From NCBI GenBank assembly GCA_964503885.1, contig CAZDCD010000010.1, positions 62,001 through 126,000 on the forward strand: a stretch of 64,000 bases of DNA, given 5' to 3'. Source of the stretch: CAZDCD01 sp964503885. Lineage in GTDB: Bacteria > Bacteroidota > Bacteroidia > Bacteroidales > UBA10428. The position numbers were made by a program, and so were the translations under genes. A model generated the notes under the pieces. The model did not search any database, had not been told where the DNA came from, and saw nothing but the letters and a program-made list of their open reading frames with translations. Positions 8,106 to 15,988 of this stretch are shown here, in pieces (position 1 is the stretch's first letter; the number at the start of each line of letters is the position of its first letter).

Positions 8106-9785
8106 ATGACATACAAGATTATTTCCACACTTATTCTATTTATATTTTTTTTTAAAGAAAATTCATTTCCATGTACCAACCTTTTAATTTCAGCAGGAGC
8201 AAGTGCCGACGGATCAACGATGATCTCCTATTCAGCCGATTCTCATGTGCTTTATGGTGAGCTGTATTTCAGACCCGCTGCAGATTATCCTGACGGTTCG
8301 TGGTTTGATGTATATGAATGGGATACAGGTAAATATCTGGGAAAGATCAGGCAGGTGAAACATACCTACTCGGTTGTAGGAAATATGAATGAACACCAGG
8401 TATCGATAGGGGAGACCACTTATGAAGGAAAACCCGAATTGCGGGATACCACCGCAATAATCGATTACGGAAGCCTGATGTACCTCACCCTGCAACGGGC
8501 CAGAACGGCCCGTGAGGCAATCAGGATCATGAATGAACTGGTATCGGAATATGGATATTACAGCTCCGGAGAATCATTTTCTATCGCTGATCCCAGGGAA
8601 GCCTGGATAATGGACCTGATCGGAAAAGGCATTAGGATGGTTCCACAGGGTAAGGGTAAAGAAAAAACCATGATCAATGCGAACAAAGGTGCAGTCTGGG
8701 TTGCCCGGAAGGTACCTGATGGTTATATCAGCGGACATGCCAACCAGTCCAGAATTAACACTTTTCCGCTTAACGATCCTGAAAATTGCCTGTATGCTCC
8801 TGATGTGATTTCTTTTGCACGTGAGAAGGGATATTTCACCGGTGACGATGAACAATTCAGTTTTGCCGATGCGTATGCACCGATCAATTTCGAGAGTGCG
8901 CGTTTCTGTGAAGCGAGAATTTGGGCGGTCTTTAACCGGGTAAACAGCAATATGGGACAGTATCTCGACTATGCCATGGGCACAAACCTTGAAAACCGGA
9001 TGCCTTTGTGGGTAAAACCCGATAAAAAACTTACAGTACATGATGTGATGGAACTCATGAGGGATTATTACCAGGGGACTCCAATGGATATGACTAAAGA
9101 TGTGGGAGCAGGACCTTACCAATGTATTGTAAGGTGGAGGCCATTGACCTGGGAGGTCGATAGTGTCGAGTATTTTAATGAACGGGCAATATCGACACAG
9201 CAAACCGGATTTTCATTTGTTTCACAAATGCGTAGCTGGCTTCCAGATAAAGTAGGAGGGATACACTGGTTTGGTGTGGATGATACCTACAGCACGGTAT
9301 ATTCACCCATGTATTGCGGAATACAGACGGTGCCTGAAACCTTTGCAGTCGGTAATGGCTCAATGATGGAGTTCAGTGATAATGCGGCATTCTGGGTATT
9401 CAACCAGGTGTCGAATTTCGCCTATACCCGCTATAACCTGATGATCCCCGAGATCAGGCAAAAACAGAAAGAGCTTGAACTTTACTATTTGTCAGTGGTT
9501 CCGGCTGTGGATGAAGCAGCGGCCGAACTTCTGGCGAAAGATGAAGCCTCAGGAATTGAATATCTTACCGGTTTCTCTGTAAATGCCGGCAACCATACGG
9601 TTTATGAATGGAAAAAACTTTATCACCATTTGTTCACCAAATTCATGGACGGAAATGTGAAGGTTAAGGTGGAAGGACAGCAAAATCCTGAACTTGAACA
9701 ACCGGGTTACAGTGAAGAATGGTACCGGAAGGTAGTCGAAGAAACAGGAGATAAGTTTAAGGTTCCCGGCGAGACCGGAGACTAG
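8106..9785 (+). CDS. Secreted C69 family peptidase (dipeptidase-like)
   Basis: A 559-residue N-terminal-nucleophile hydrolase. The start at 8106 gives a hydrophobic signal peptide (residues 1-22), after which C23 is followed by T-N-L-L-I-S-A-G-A-S-A-D-G-S. This is the C69 pattern in which removal of the leader exposes the catalytic cysteine. Other family features are S-Y-S-A-D-S-H and a conserved D-P-R-E-A-W-I-M-D run near residue 160. It likely hydrolyses di- or short peptides outside the cytoplasm. The upstream spacer has a G-poor tract but no clear promoter. The gene stands alone between anmK and rplS. Confidence 0.88.
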   Translation: MTYKIISTLILFIFFFKENSFPCTNLLISAGASADGSTMISYSADSHVLYGELYFRPAADYPDGSWFDVYEWDTGKYLGKIRQVKHTYSVVGNMNEHQVSIGETTYEGKPELRDTTAIIDYGSLMYLTLQRARTAREAIRIMNELVSEYGYYSSGESFSIADPREAWIMDLIGKGIRMVPQGKGKEKTMINANKGAVWVARKVPDGYISGHANQSRINTFPLNDPENCLYAPDVISFAREKGYFTGDDEQFSFADAYAPINFESARFCEARIWAVFNRVNSNMGQYLDYAMGTNLENRMPLWVKPDKKLTVHDVMELMRDYYQGTPMDMTKDVGAGPYQCIVRWRPLTWEVDSVEYFNERAISTQQTGFSFVSQMRSWLPDKVGGIHWFGVDDTYSTVYSPMYCGIQTVPETFAVGNGSMMEFSDNAAFWVFNQVSNFAYTRYNLMIPEIRQKQKELELYYLSVVPAVDEAAAELLAKDEASGIEYLTGFSVNAGNHTVYEWKKLYHHLFTKFMDGNVKVKVEGQQNPELEQPGYSEEWYRKVVEETGDKFKVPGETGD

Positions 9786-9930
9786 ATACTGGAAACTGGA
9801 TACCAGATACTAGCTGCTGGATAATGCATGTGGCCTAGGGCATGCAGCATGGGGTATAGTGAATGGGCATAGGGCATGAACCCCGAATCTTGAACCCTCA
9901 TTGACCTCAAACGATAATCTTGAAACTTAA
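9786..9930. repeat. Degenerate internally repetitive spacer upstream of rplS
   Basis: The spacer is composed of short near-repeats, such as ACTGGAAACTGGATACCAGATACTAG and several copies of GGGCAT/AGGGCATG, with no open frame. Similar text occurs at 22093-22125 and 58215-58262 (CAGTGATCAGTGATCGG, GATTACCGATTACTGATTAC, TTGAACCCTGAAC). It looks like slippage-prone intergenic filler rather than a mobile element. Confidence 0.4.
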
Positions 9931-9940
9931 CTCAAATATA

Positions 9941-9972
9941 TTGTTCAAAATAAAAAATATTTACTAATATTG
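9941..9972 (+). promoter_or_regulatory. Bacteroidota-type promoter of rplS
   Basis: TTG at 9941-9943 and TAATATTG at 9965-9972 are 21 bases apart. This matches the phylum's -33 TTG and -7 TAnnTTTG pattern with one mismatch in the -7 box. It lies 36 bases before the rplS ATG, a suitable distance for a ribosomal-protein leader. Confidence 0.6.
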
Positions 9973-10007
9973 CGCACTGAAATTTTTCAGGTTTAACCAT
10001 AGCATCC

Positions 10008-10355
10008 ATGAATACGTTAAAAGTGGCTGAAAGCCAGTTCGATATAAAAAAAGAATACCCCAAATTCGCTGCAGGTGATACCGTTACAGTGCACTATAAG
10101 ATAAAGGAAGGGAATAAGGAAAGGATACAACAGTTTCGTGGTGTAGTGCTTCAACGCAGAGGATCAGGGATACGGGAAACATTTACCGTAAGAAAAATGT
10201 CAGGCAATATCGGTGTGGAGAGAATTTTCCCTGCAGTATCTCCATTCATTGAAAAGATTGAAGTGAACAAATACGGGAAAGTCCGTCGGGCAAGAATATT
10301 CTATTTACGCGACCTTACCGGGAAAAAAGCAAGGATACAGGAAAAAAGAGTATAA
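10008..10355 (+). CDS. rplS: Ribosomal protein bL19
   Basis: A 115-residue ribosomal protein. The diagnostic core is D-T-V-T-V-H-Y-K-I-K-E-G followed by R-I-Q-Q-F-R-G-V-V-L and T-F-T-V-R-K-M-S, and then V-E-R-I-F-P and R-R-A-R-I-F-Y-L-R. bL19 sits at the 30S-50S interface. The gene is alone, with its own promoter upstream and a strong terminator 15 bases after the stop, so it is a single-gene transcript here rather than part of the trmD operon. Confidence 0.97.
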   Translation: MNTLKVAESQFDIKKEYPKFAAGDTVTVHYKIKEGNKERIQQFRGVVLQRRGSGIRETFTVRKMSGNIGVERIFPAVSPFIEKIEVNKYGKVRRARIFYLRDLTGKKARIQEKRV

Positions 10356-10370
10356 GGAGATTCAATATAG

Positions 10371-10400
10371 AAAAAGCGGGCTTGATATCCGCTTTTTTTA
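10371..10400 (+). terminator. Rho-independent terminator of rplS
   Basis: AAAAAGCGG (10371-10379) pairs with CCGCTTTTT (10389-10397), with a 9-base loop and continued T residues after the stem. The A/T ends allow it to act in both directions, so it may also end the minus-strand gene 10449-12398. Confidence 0.8.
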
Positions 10401-10448
10401 TTCTAATATTTGTAGAGCAAGTTGGTCGTTGCCGCCAAATCGATGCAC

Positions 10449-12398
10449 CTAAAATTTATACGAGCTTAACAATGAACTTCCGATTTTCAGGTAAACCTGG
10501 CCCGTAATATCATCAACTGCATATTCCGGTTGCCGTTCCTTTCCCAGGTCAATGCTTCCTTCCACTTCACCGGTGTCTTTGTTCACCTTTACAAGCTCAA
10601 TCAATTTGTCCTTTTGTGACAGGATCATGAGGAAGTCCCTTCCCTGAACCGTAGCTTTTAGTCTTGCATTTGCCTGCCTGAATGAATTCTTGGCAAATTC
10701 GGTGGCTGCATCCCCAAGTTGACCGTAAGCTTCACCGATAACTTCAACCATAGCACCGGCCACAGCGTCCTCTTTTTTTACGTCCGGAGCCGCTGCCTGT
10801 AATGTCCCGGATGCATAATATGATACAGCACCGATATAGGCGGCTCTTGCTGCTTGCGCATAAAGCAATGCACGTTTCAGTCCGGGTTCACGCGGAGCAG
10901 CAAAATAATCGGAATACATGATGTTTCCGTCATACCCCATGAGAATAATATTCTGCTCGGAATTGATGCATATTCCCTTTTCCCGAACTTCGATGCCTGT
11001 CGGAGTTTCCTTTCCCGCAAATTTCAACGGAACCGATGAGACATTCGCAACCATTGCTTCAGCTTTGTTAATCGCTTTCAACACATTCTCTTTAAGATCA
11101 AAAACATAAATTATATCACCTTTTTCTGCAGTAAGCGCTGGTTTCGTTTGAATGGATTTACCGAGCAGGAGCTCACCTGTTGCCGGTGAAAGAATATTCA
11201 CCTCTTCAGATGTAATATAGAAAATTCCCCTGGGCAGGGTAAGCGTACCTAATAAATGCCCGTTGATTTTTACAGGTTTATCGAATGTAATGATCCCCTG
11301 CACCGGATCGAGAAAATTAAGGTAATCATTATCCCCGGCTTTGGTCACCAGTAATATGCCCTTATCGGTTACAGAATAATCATATACTCCACCTTTAATT
11401 GCTATACCTTTTCCGTTTTTGCCCCACTTTCCTTCCTTAGTGTTGTAATCAAACTTGTTGATTTTGGTTCTGTTTCCGTTATCCGGAAGAATAATCAGGC
11501 CATCAGCATCAAAATAAACTTTTCCGATTTTTCCGCTGAGTTCCAGGGGAGACTCCCATACTATCGATCCGTCATTCATCCTGTAAGCATTATACATATT
11601 TGAATAAGTGATCGTGGTGCTCTGACCTATTGTTTGTTCATCCTGATCTTCAGATGCGATATAAAAAATGTCTTCGGCAGGACGCTGATAATATTCCAGT
11701 GTAAATTCCATATTTTCAGAGGCTTTTTCAGCTGCTGCCTGAAGAAGGTTGCCGAATGCCCCCATCTTTTCAAGGCTCTCTGCTTCCTTTGAATTTAGAT
11801 TTTCCCATATCTTTTCGCCGGTATGGCCGTTCAGCTTATAATTCTTAAAAAGTGTAACCAGAAGAATTTCAGAGTCAGATAATTCATTGACTGCGATAAC
11901 CCTGCCAAACTTTTCATCGATTGACCATAGCGGTTCACCTGAACTCATGCTCACCATAACCATGACAGGATCTGATGATGAAGGTTTTTTCCCGACAATC
12001 AGTATGCCATCGTTTCTGTAAAGAAAATGTTCAGAATCTATGGTTCCGATATTCGCTTTCCTGGAATCAAATACTATTTTTCCTTCGAAAGGCTCGAGTA
12101 AATAAGTTGCATCGGGATTAGCCACAGAAATAAAAGGCGATTGTTCGATCGGGGCATAGTTTTCCCGGGGTAAACCTGCAAATTGTGCGATCTTCCAAAG
12201 TATTGTTCCGGATTGCGGATCTATTCCAAAAAGTCCGTCATTGCTGCATACAATCAGGTTTCCGAGTGAAGTGACTTCCTGCCACAATATTTCACTTTCA
12301 AACCTGGCATTCCATATTTCATTGATCTGTGCGTGAATATTCATGCATAAAACAAGTAGAATAATGGTTGACTTTAAACAGGAGAGTTTTGTTTTCAT
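10449..12398 (-). CDS. Exported PQQ-type beta-propeller protein
   Basis: A 649-residue protein with a signal peptide ending M-N-I-H-A-Q near residue 23. It carries repeated propeller blades of the PQQ-like type, seen in L-F-G-I-D-P-Q-S-G-T-I-L-W-K near residue 60 and repeated patterns G-x-x-I-W-E and D-x-x-T-G-E at about residues 195, 285, 405 and 625. The blades probably form one eight-bladed propeller. No catalytic residues or PQQ ligands can be assigned by eye, so a scaffolding or binding role in the periplasm or at the cell surface is more likely than a dehydrogenase. An Ala-rich helical stretch (about 515-575) interrupts the blades. It stands alone between rplS and the AraC gene. Confidence 0.75.
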   Translation of the reverse strand: MKTKLSCLKSTIILLVLCMNIHAQINEIWNARFESEILWQEVTSLGNLIVCSNDGLFGIDPQSGTILWKIAQFAGLPRENYAPIEQSPFISVANPDATYLLEPFEGKIVFDSRKANIGTIDSEHFLYRNDGILIVGKKPSSSDPVMVMVSMSSGEPLWSIDEKFGRVIAVNELSDSEILLVTLFKNYKLNGHTGEKIWENLNSKEAESLEKMGAFGNLLQAAAEKASENMEFTLEYYQRPAEDIFYIASEDQDEQTIGQSTTITYSNMYNAYRMNDGSIVWESPLELSGKIGKVYFDADGLIILPDNGNRTKINKFDYNTKEGKWGKNGKGIAIKGGVYDYSVTDKGILLVTKAGDNDYLNFLDPVQGIITFDKPVKINGHLLGTLTLPRGIFYITSEEVNILSPATGELLLGKSIQTKPALTAEKGDIIYVFDLKENVLKAINKAEAMVANVSSVPLKFAGKETPTGIEVREKGICINSEQNIILMGYDGNIMYSDYFAAPREPGLKRALLYAQAARAAYIGAVSYYASGTLQAAAPDVKKEDAVAGAMVEVIGEAYGQLGDAATEFAKNSFRQANARLKATVQGRDFLMILSQKDKLIELVKVNKDTGEVEGSIDLGKERQPEYAVDDITGQVYLKIGSSLLSSYKF

Positions 12399-12676
12399 GA
12401 ATTCTATTTTTGGTTATATATTAAATTTACAGAATTCCGTACAAGAATAAAAATTCCCGTGAAAGAAATCGGGCCTGAAGTTTCATTTTGCGAATATTCT
12501 GTTAAAATTCCTGGGATCGTATAGTTTACCATTAATTGCACCAGTTTATGGCATTTTTCAGGAGATTCTGCAATTCCTGCCTGCTCTGTCTGCCGGCCGG
12601 AATATAACTATTCACCAGATTCAATCTTCAGGTAAACGATGCTATGGATTTTGCAGGGTACTCCATTACCGCAGGA

Positions 12677-13546
12677 TCAGCATCCAATGAATTGTTTCCT
12701 GTATTGTGACGGTGTGGTCCCTGTACACTTTTTGAACTGTTTGTTAAAATGGCTCAGGTTGTTGAATCCGCAATCATAACTGATTGTTATTATGGTCATA
12801 TCTGAATTCATCAATAATTTGCAGGCATAATCTACTTTTATCCTGTTCAGGTATTCAAATACGGTGAGATTTGTCTGTGACTTAAAAAACCTGCAAAATG
12901 ACCCTTTAGCCATATTTACCATGCCAGCCAGCTTTTCCAGACTGATCTCCTCACGGTAATTATCCATTAGAAATTCATGGATCATATTCATTCTTTTATT
13001 GCCCGATCTGAAGGTTGTTTTCATATAATTTTCACTTGCCAGTACTGTTATGGCTTCACTTCTACCCAATATATCCAGAATTTTATACAAATAAATAAGC
13101 CGTGTAAAGGTATCCAGGTAGGGCAGTTGCAACATGATCTCACTAACCTGGGCAAGCGTTTCTCCTGTTATTTTTATACCCCGTTCAGACAATCTCAACG
13201 CATTGTTCACATTTGAAAATTCAGGAAGTGAGGCTGTTACGGATGCCATGATGGACTGATCAAACAGCAGATACACCGATTCCAGTGTCCTGCCCGAAGA
13301 CAACTGGTGAATCGACGGTTCGGGTATCCAGGCATGAGGCAGCCGGGGCCCTATAAATATAAGGTCTCCCGGAGAAAATTCTTCGATCGAGTCTCCTACA
13401 ATCCGTTTGCCTATTCCTTCGGTAATAAAGCTGATCTCATATTCCCTGTGGTAATGCCATACATTTTTATCCAGGTTATCCTGAAAAATTCCGATAAAAA
13501 AGGATTCTCCAGGGGCCCGTTTAAATTGATCGAGAAGTATTGCCAT
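12677..13546 (-). CDS. AraC family transcriptional regulator with N-terminal cupin
   Basis: A 289-residue regulator. The N-terminal cupin ligand-binding domain contains W-H-Y-H-R-E-Y-E-I-S-F (about residues 30-40) and P-G-D-L-I-F-I-G-P-R-L-P-H (about 59-71). The C-terminal AraC DNA-binding domain has two helix-turn-helix motifs: L-E-K-L-A-G-M-V-N-M-A-K and, near the end, I-S-Y-D-C-G-F-N-N-L-S-H-F-N-K-Q-F-K. It is divergent from mtaC with 175 bases between the starts. Direct repeats in that gap are good candidates for its operator. It probably controls the mtaCB pair and itself. The ligand is unknown; cupin-type AraC proteins often sense sugars, but that is family knowledge only. Confidence 0.9.
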   Translation of the reverse strand: MAILLDQFKRAPGESFFIGIFQDNLDKNVWHYHREYEISFITEGIGKRIVGDSIEEFSPGDLIFIGPRLPHAWIPEPSIHQLSSGRTLESVYLLFDQSIMASVTASLPEFSNVNNALRLSERGIKITGETLAQVSEIMLQLPYLDTFTRLIYLYKILDILGRSEAITVLASENYMKTTFRSGNKRMNMIHEFLMDNYREEISLEKLAGMVNMAKGSFCRFFKSQTNLTVFEYLNRIKVDYACKLLMNSDMTIITISYDCGFNNLSHFNKQFKKCTGTTPSQYRKQFIGC

Positions 13547-13570
13547 GTGATGTTATTTTGTATAAAAATA

Positions 13571-13588
13571 GTAAAATATGGTAAAATA
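13571..13588. promoter_or_regulatory. Candidate AraC operator: direct repeats in the divergent gap
   Basis: GTAAAATA occurs at 13571-13578 and again at 13581-13588, exactly 10 bases apart, that is on one face of the helix. The repeats lie 25 bases from the AraC start and 134 from mtaC. Tandem half-sites one turn apart are typical of AraC-family operators. The surrounding DNA is AT-rich, so chance is not excluded. Confidence 0.4.
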
Positions 13589-13721
13589 GCATTATAATTG
13601 GTGAAGTTTGTTGTGGATACCTAATTGCATTTGTTTTATTTTTATCCCGGTACAGAAAGGTGTTTTCTGTATCAGTTTATAATGGAATACAGGATTAATA
13701 ACCGATCAAATTTTCATAAAA

Positions 13722-14387
13722 ATGGAAGACATTTTAGTACACCTCTCGGAATGTGTAGAGTATGGCAAAGCTGATAAAAACACACCTTTCCCGCCCCAAA
13801 TGAAAGGCCAGGATGGAGCCAGCGAATTTGCAGCCAGAGCTTTGGCCGAAAATATTTCCCCGGAGGCAATCTTGTCAAAAGCTTTAATTCCTGCCATGGA
13901 CAGGGTGGGCATAAAGTTTTCGGAAAAGAAAATATTTGTTCCGCAGATGCTGCTGTCGGCACGGGCTATGGCTTCTGCAATGGTACATCTGAAACCGTAT
14001 TTTGTTTCAGGTACCATTAAAAAGAAAGGAACCTTCATAATTGGAACCGTAAAAGGAGACCTGCATGACATTGGCAAAAATCTCGTTTCACTGATGATTG
14101 AGGGCAGTGGCTGGGATGTTGTAGACCTGGGAGTTGATGTTTCAGCAGATAAATACGTTGCGGCTATACAGGAAAATCCTGGAGCATTCGTCGGATTATC
14201 AGCTCTGCTTACCACAACAATGGCTAACATGGAAGAAATAGTTACCAAAATCCGTGATGTGAAAAAGGACATAAAGATTCTGATCGGTGGTGCACCGGTT
14301 AATAATGATTTCAGGTTGAAAATTGGAGCCGATTTTTATTCACCAAATCCTCAGGGAGCAGTTGAATATCTTAAAAACAGTGCATGA
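13722..14387 (+). CDS. mtaC: Corrinoid (B12-binding) methyl-carrier protein, MtaC-like
   Basis: A 221-residue protein with the two-domain build of methyltransferase corrinoid proteins. A helical cap comes first (about residues 1-95, with S-K-A-L-I-P-A-M-D-R-V-G and F-V-P-Q-M-L-L-S-A-R-A-M). A Rossmann-type B12 domain follows, with the cobalt-ligand motif G-D-L-H-D-I-G-K-N, in which H115 is the lower axial ligand (D-x-H-x-x-G). It should carry the methyl group on cobalamin between MtaB and an acceptor methyltransferase. mtaB follows in the same direction after 135 bases, the C-then-B order found in methanogens. No reactivating protein (RamA-type) or MtaA is present in the window. Confidence 0.88.
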   Translation: MEDILVHLSECVEYGKADKNTPFPPQMKGQDGASEFAARALAENISPEAILSKALIPAMDRVGIKFSEKKIFVPQMLLSARAMASAMVHLKPYFVSGTIKKKGTFIIGTVKGDLHDIGKNLVSLMIEGSGWDVVDLGVDVSADKYVAAIQENPGAFVGLSALLTTTMANMEEIVTKIRDVKKDIKILIGGAPVNNDFRLKIGADFYSPNPQGAVEYLKNSA

Positions 14388-14522
14388 TAGAAGGCATTGG
14401 TGTTCACCTGAATTCTCCTGTTCATTCAGAAAAATTGCACTTTCCGCAGGAATGGAACTGACTGATTAATCGTGCAATAAATTCATATCATTACCTGTAA
14501 TTTACGAAAACATACGCATAAC

Positions 14523-15899
14523 ATGAAATTTAAAACGTTAGCGATCGATAAACCTGATGAACTTATATTTGGCTGCGCCACCAAACCGGTAAGGACCAGA
14601 AGAGGATTGATTATCGGAGGGGGCTCTGTTTATCCCGAGCTGAATTTTACCCTCCCTGCAATGTCAATTGGTCCGGGAACGATGGACAAGGTGCTGCAAC
14701 ATTATAAAGAAATTGCAGGAGACGCGCTGGAACGTGCATTGCAGCTAAAATCAAGAGGAATTATCCTGGAATTCGAAACCCTTATTGAAATGACAAAAAC
14801 ACCGGCAATTGGTGTTGAAATCGTAAAAATAATGAATGAGATCTGTGAAAAATATTATCAGACCCATGGGCTCATTTCTGAGATAAGGCTTACCCCAAAT
14901 GATTTGCGTGAATTCGAACGGCCTCCATTACAACGCACCTCGATGCTGCTTGATCCAATCATGGAATTATTCGAAAAAGGTGCCGAAGCCGGGGGGGACT
15001 TATTATCGATTGAAAGCACCGGGGGAAAAGAAATTTCCGATGATGCCTTAATGAACTGTGATATTAAGGCGATTATTTTTGCCCTGGCAGTTCTTGGTGT
15101 GCGCGATATGAAGTTCCTGTGGAAAAAAATCGTGGCAATAGCCAACAGCATGAATAAAATTGCTGCGGGAGATTCGGCATGCGGTTTTGGCAATACTGCC
15201 ATGGTACTGGCCGAAAGAAGGTATATTCCAAGGATATTTTCGGCAATTGTTCGTGTAATATCCGTGGTACGTTCAATAGTGGCCATTGAAGAAGGTGCTG
15301 TTGGACCTGATAAGGACTGTGCTTATGAAGGACCATTTTTAAAAGCAATAACCGGAATTCCCATATCGATGGAGGGTAAAACTGCTGCCTGTGCACATTT
15401 CAGTCCTATCGGCAATATTTCCTGCGCCTGTGCCGACCTCTGGAGCAATGAATCGGTTCAAAATATCAAACTTTTGGCGGGAATGGCCCCGACAGTTTAT
15501 CTTGAGCAGCTTGAATACGATACAAGGCTTATGAATCAGGCAATTATGGAAGGAAAAGATGCCCGGTTACTGCTTCAGAAATTGCTTGTTAATTCGGATA
15601 TCTATACCGATCCTCAGGCTTTGATTTTGGCTCCGGCGAATGTAATCGATATTTCAAGGGAACTGGTAACCGGAAATTCATATATAGAAAATGCCAAAAA
15701 CGGTGCACTGAAAGCATTGGAATTAATTGAAAATGCTTTAAAATCAGGACAACTGACATTGCCGGAGATGGAAACCGATTATATTCCTGTGATCAGGGAT
15801 GAAATACACAGTATCCCTGGTGACGAAGACAACTTTATTGAACTGATGCTCCCGTTGCTCAATAGCAATAAATTCATTTTATCAGAATACGGATTATAG
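14523..15899 (+). CDS. mtaB: Methanol:corrinoid methyltransferase, MtaB-like
   Basis: A 458-residue protein, close to the archaeal MtaB length. Visible family motifs are L-L-S-I-E-S-T-G-G-K-E, G-D-S-A-C-G-F-G-N-T-A-M-V-L-A-E and D-K-D-C-A-Y-E-G-P-F-L-K, then M-E-G-K-T-A-A-C-A-H and D-L-W-S-N-E-S-V-Q. The zinc ligands of Methanosarcina MtaB (Glu164, Cys220, Cys269 by established knowledge) correspond to E164, C220 and C266 here, so the methanol-activating site appears intact. The protein should transfer the methyl group of methanol (or a related methyl donor) to the cobalt of the mtaC product. The 135-base gap before it has no open frame. Its presence in a Bacteroidota genome is unusual and suggests transfer from a methanogen- or acetogen-type lineage. 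Confidence 0.88.
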   Translation: MKFKTLAIDKPDELIFGCATKPVRTRRGLIIGGGSVYPELNFTLPAMSIGPGTMDKVLQHYKEIAGDALERALQLKSRGIILEFETLIEMTKTPAIGVEIVKIMNEICEKYYQTHGLISEIRLTPNDLREFERPPLQRTSMLLDPIMELFEKGAEAGGDLLSIESTGGKEISDDALMNCDIKAIIFALAVLGVRDMKFLWKKIVAIANSMNKIAAGDSACGFGNTAMVLAERRYIPRIFSAIVRVISVVRSIVAIEEGAVGPDKDCAYEGPFLKAITGIPISMEGKTAACAHFSPIGNISCACADLWSNESVQNIKLLAGMAPTVYLEQLEYDTRLMNQAIMEGKDARLLLQKLLVNSDIYTDPQALILAPANVIDISRELVTGNSYIENAKNGALKALELIENALKSGQLTLPEMETDYIPVIRDEIHSIPGDEDNFIELMLPLLNSNKFILSEYGL

Positions 15900-15988
15900 G
15901 CATCATGATATCACGTTACTGCAAAAAATCTCTACGTTAGTTCCGGAATTCAAGTATAACAACTGTTTGATCAGAGCCTTCCGGGCTT

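Noticed and set aside
13547..13721. Cobalamin riboswitch before the mtaC-like gene
   Set aside because: Expected because the product binds B12, but the short AT-rich gap has none of the conserved B12-box sequence.
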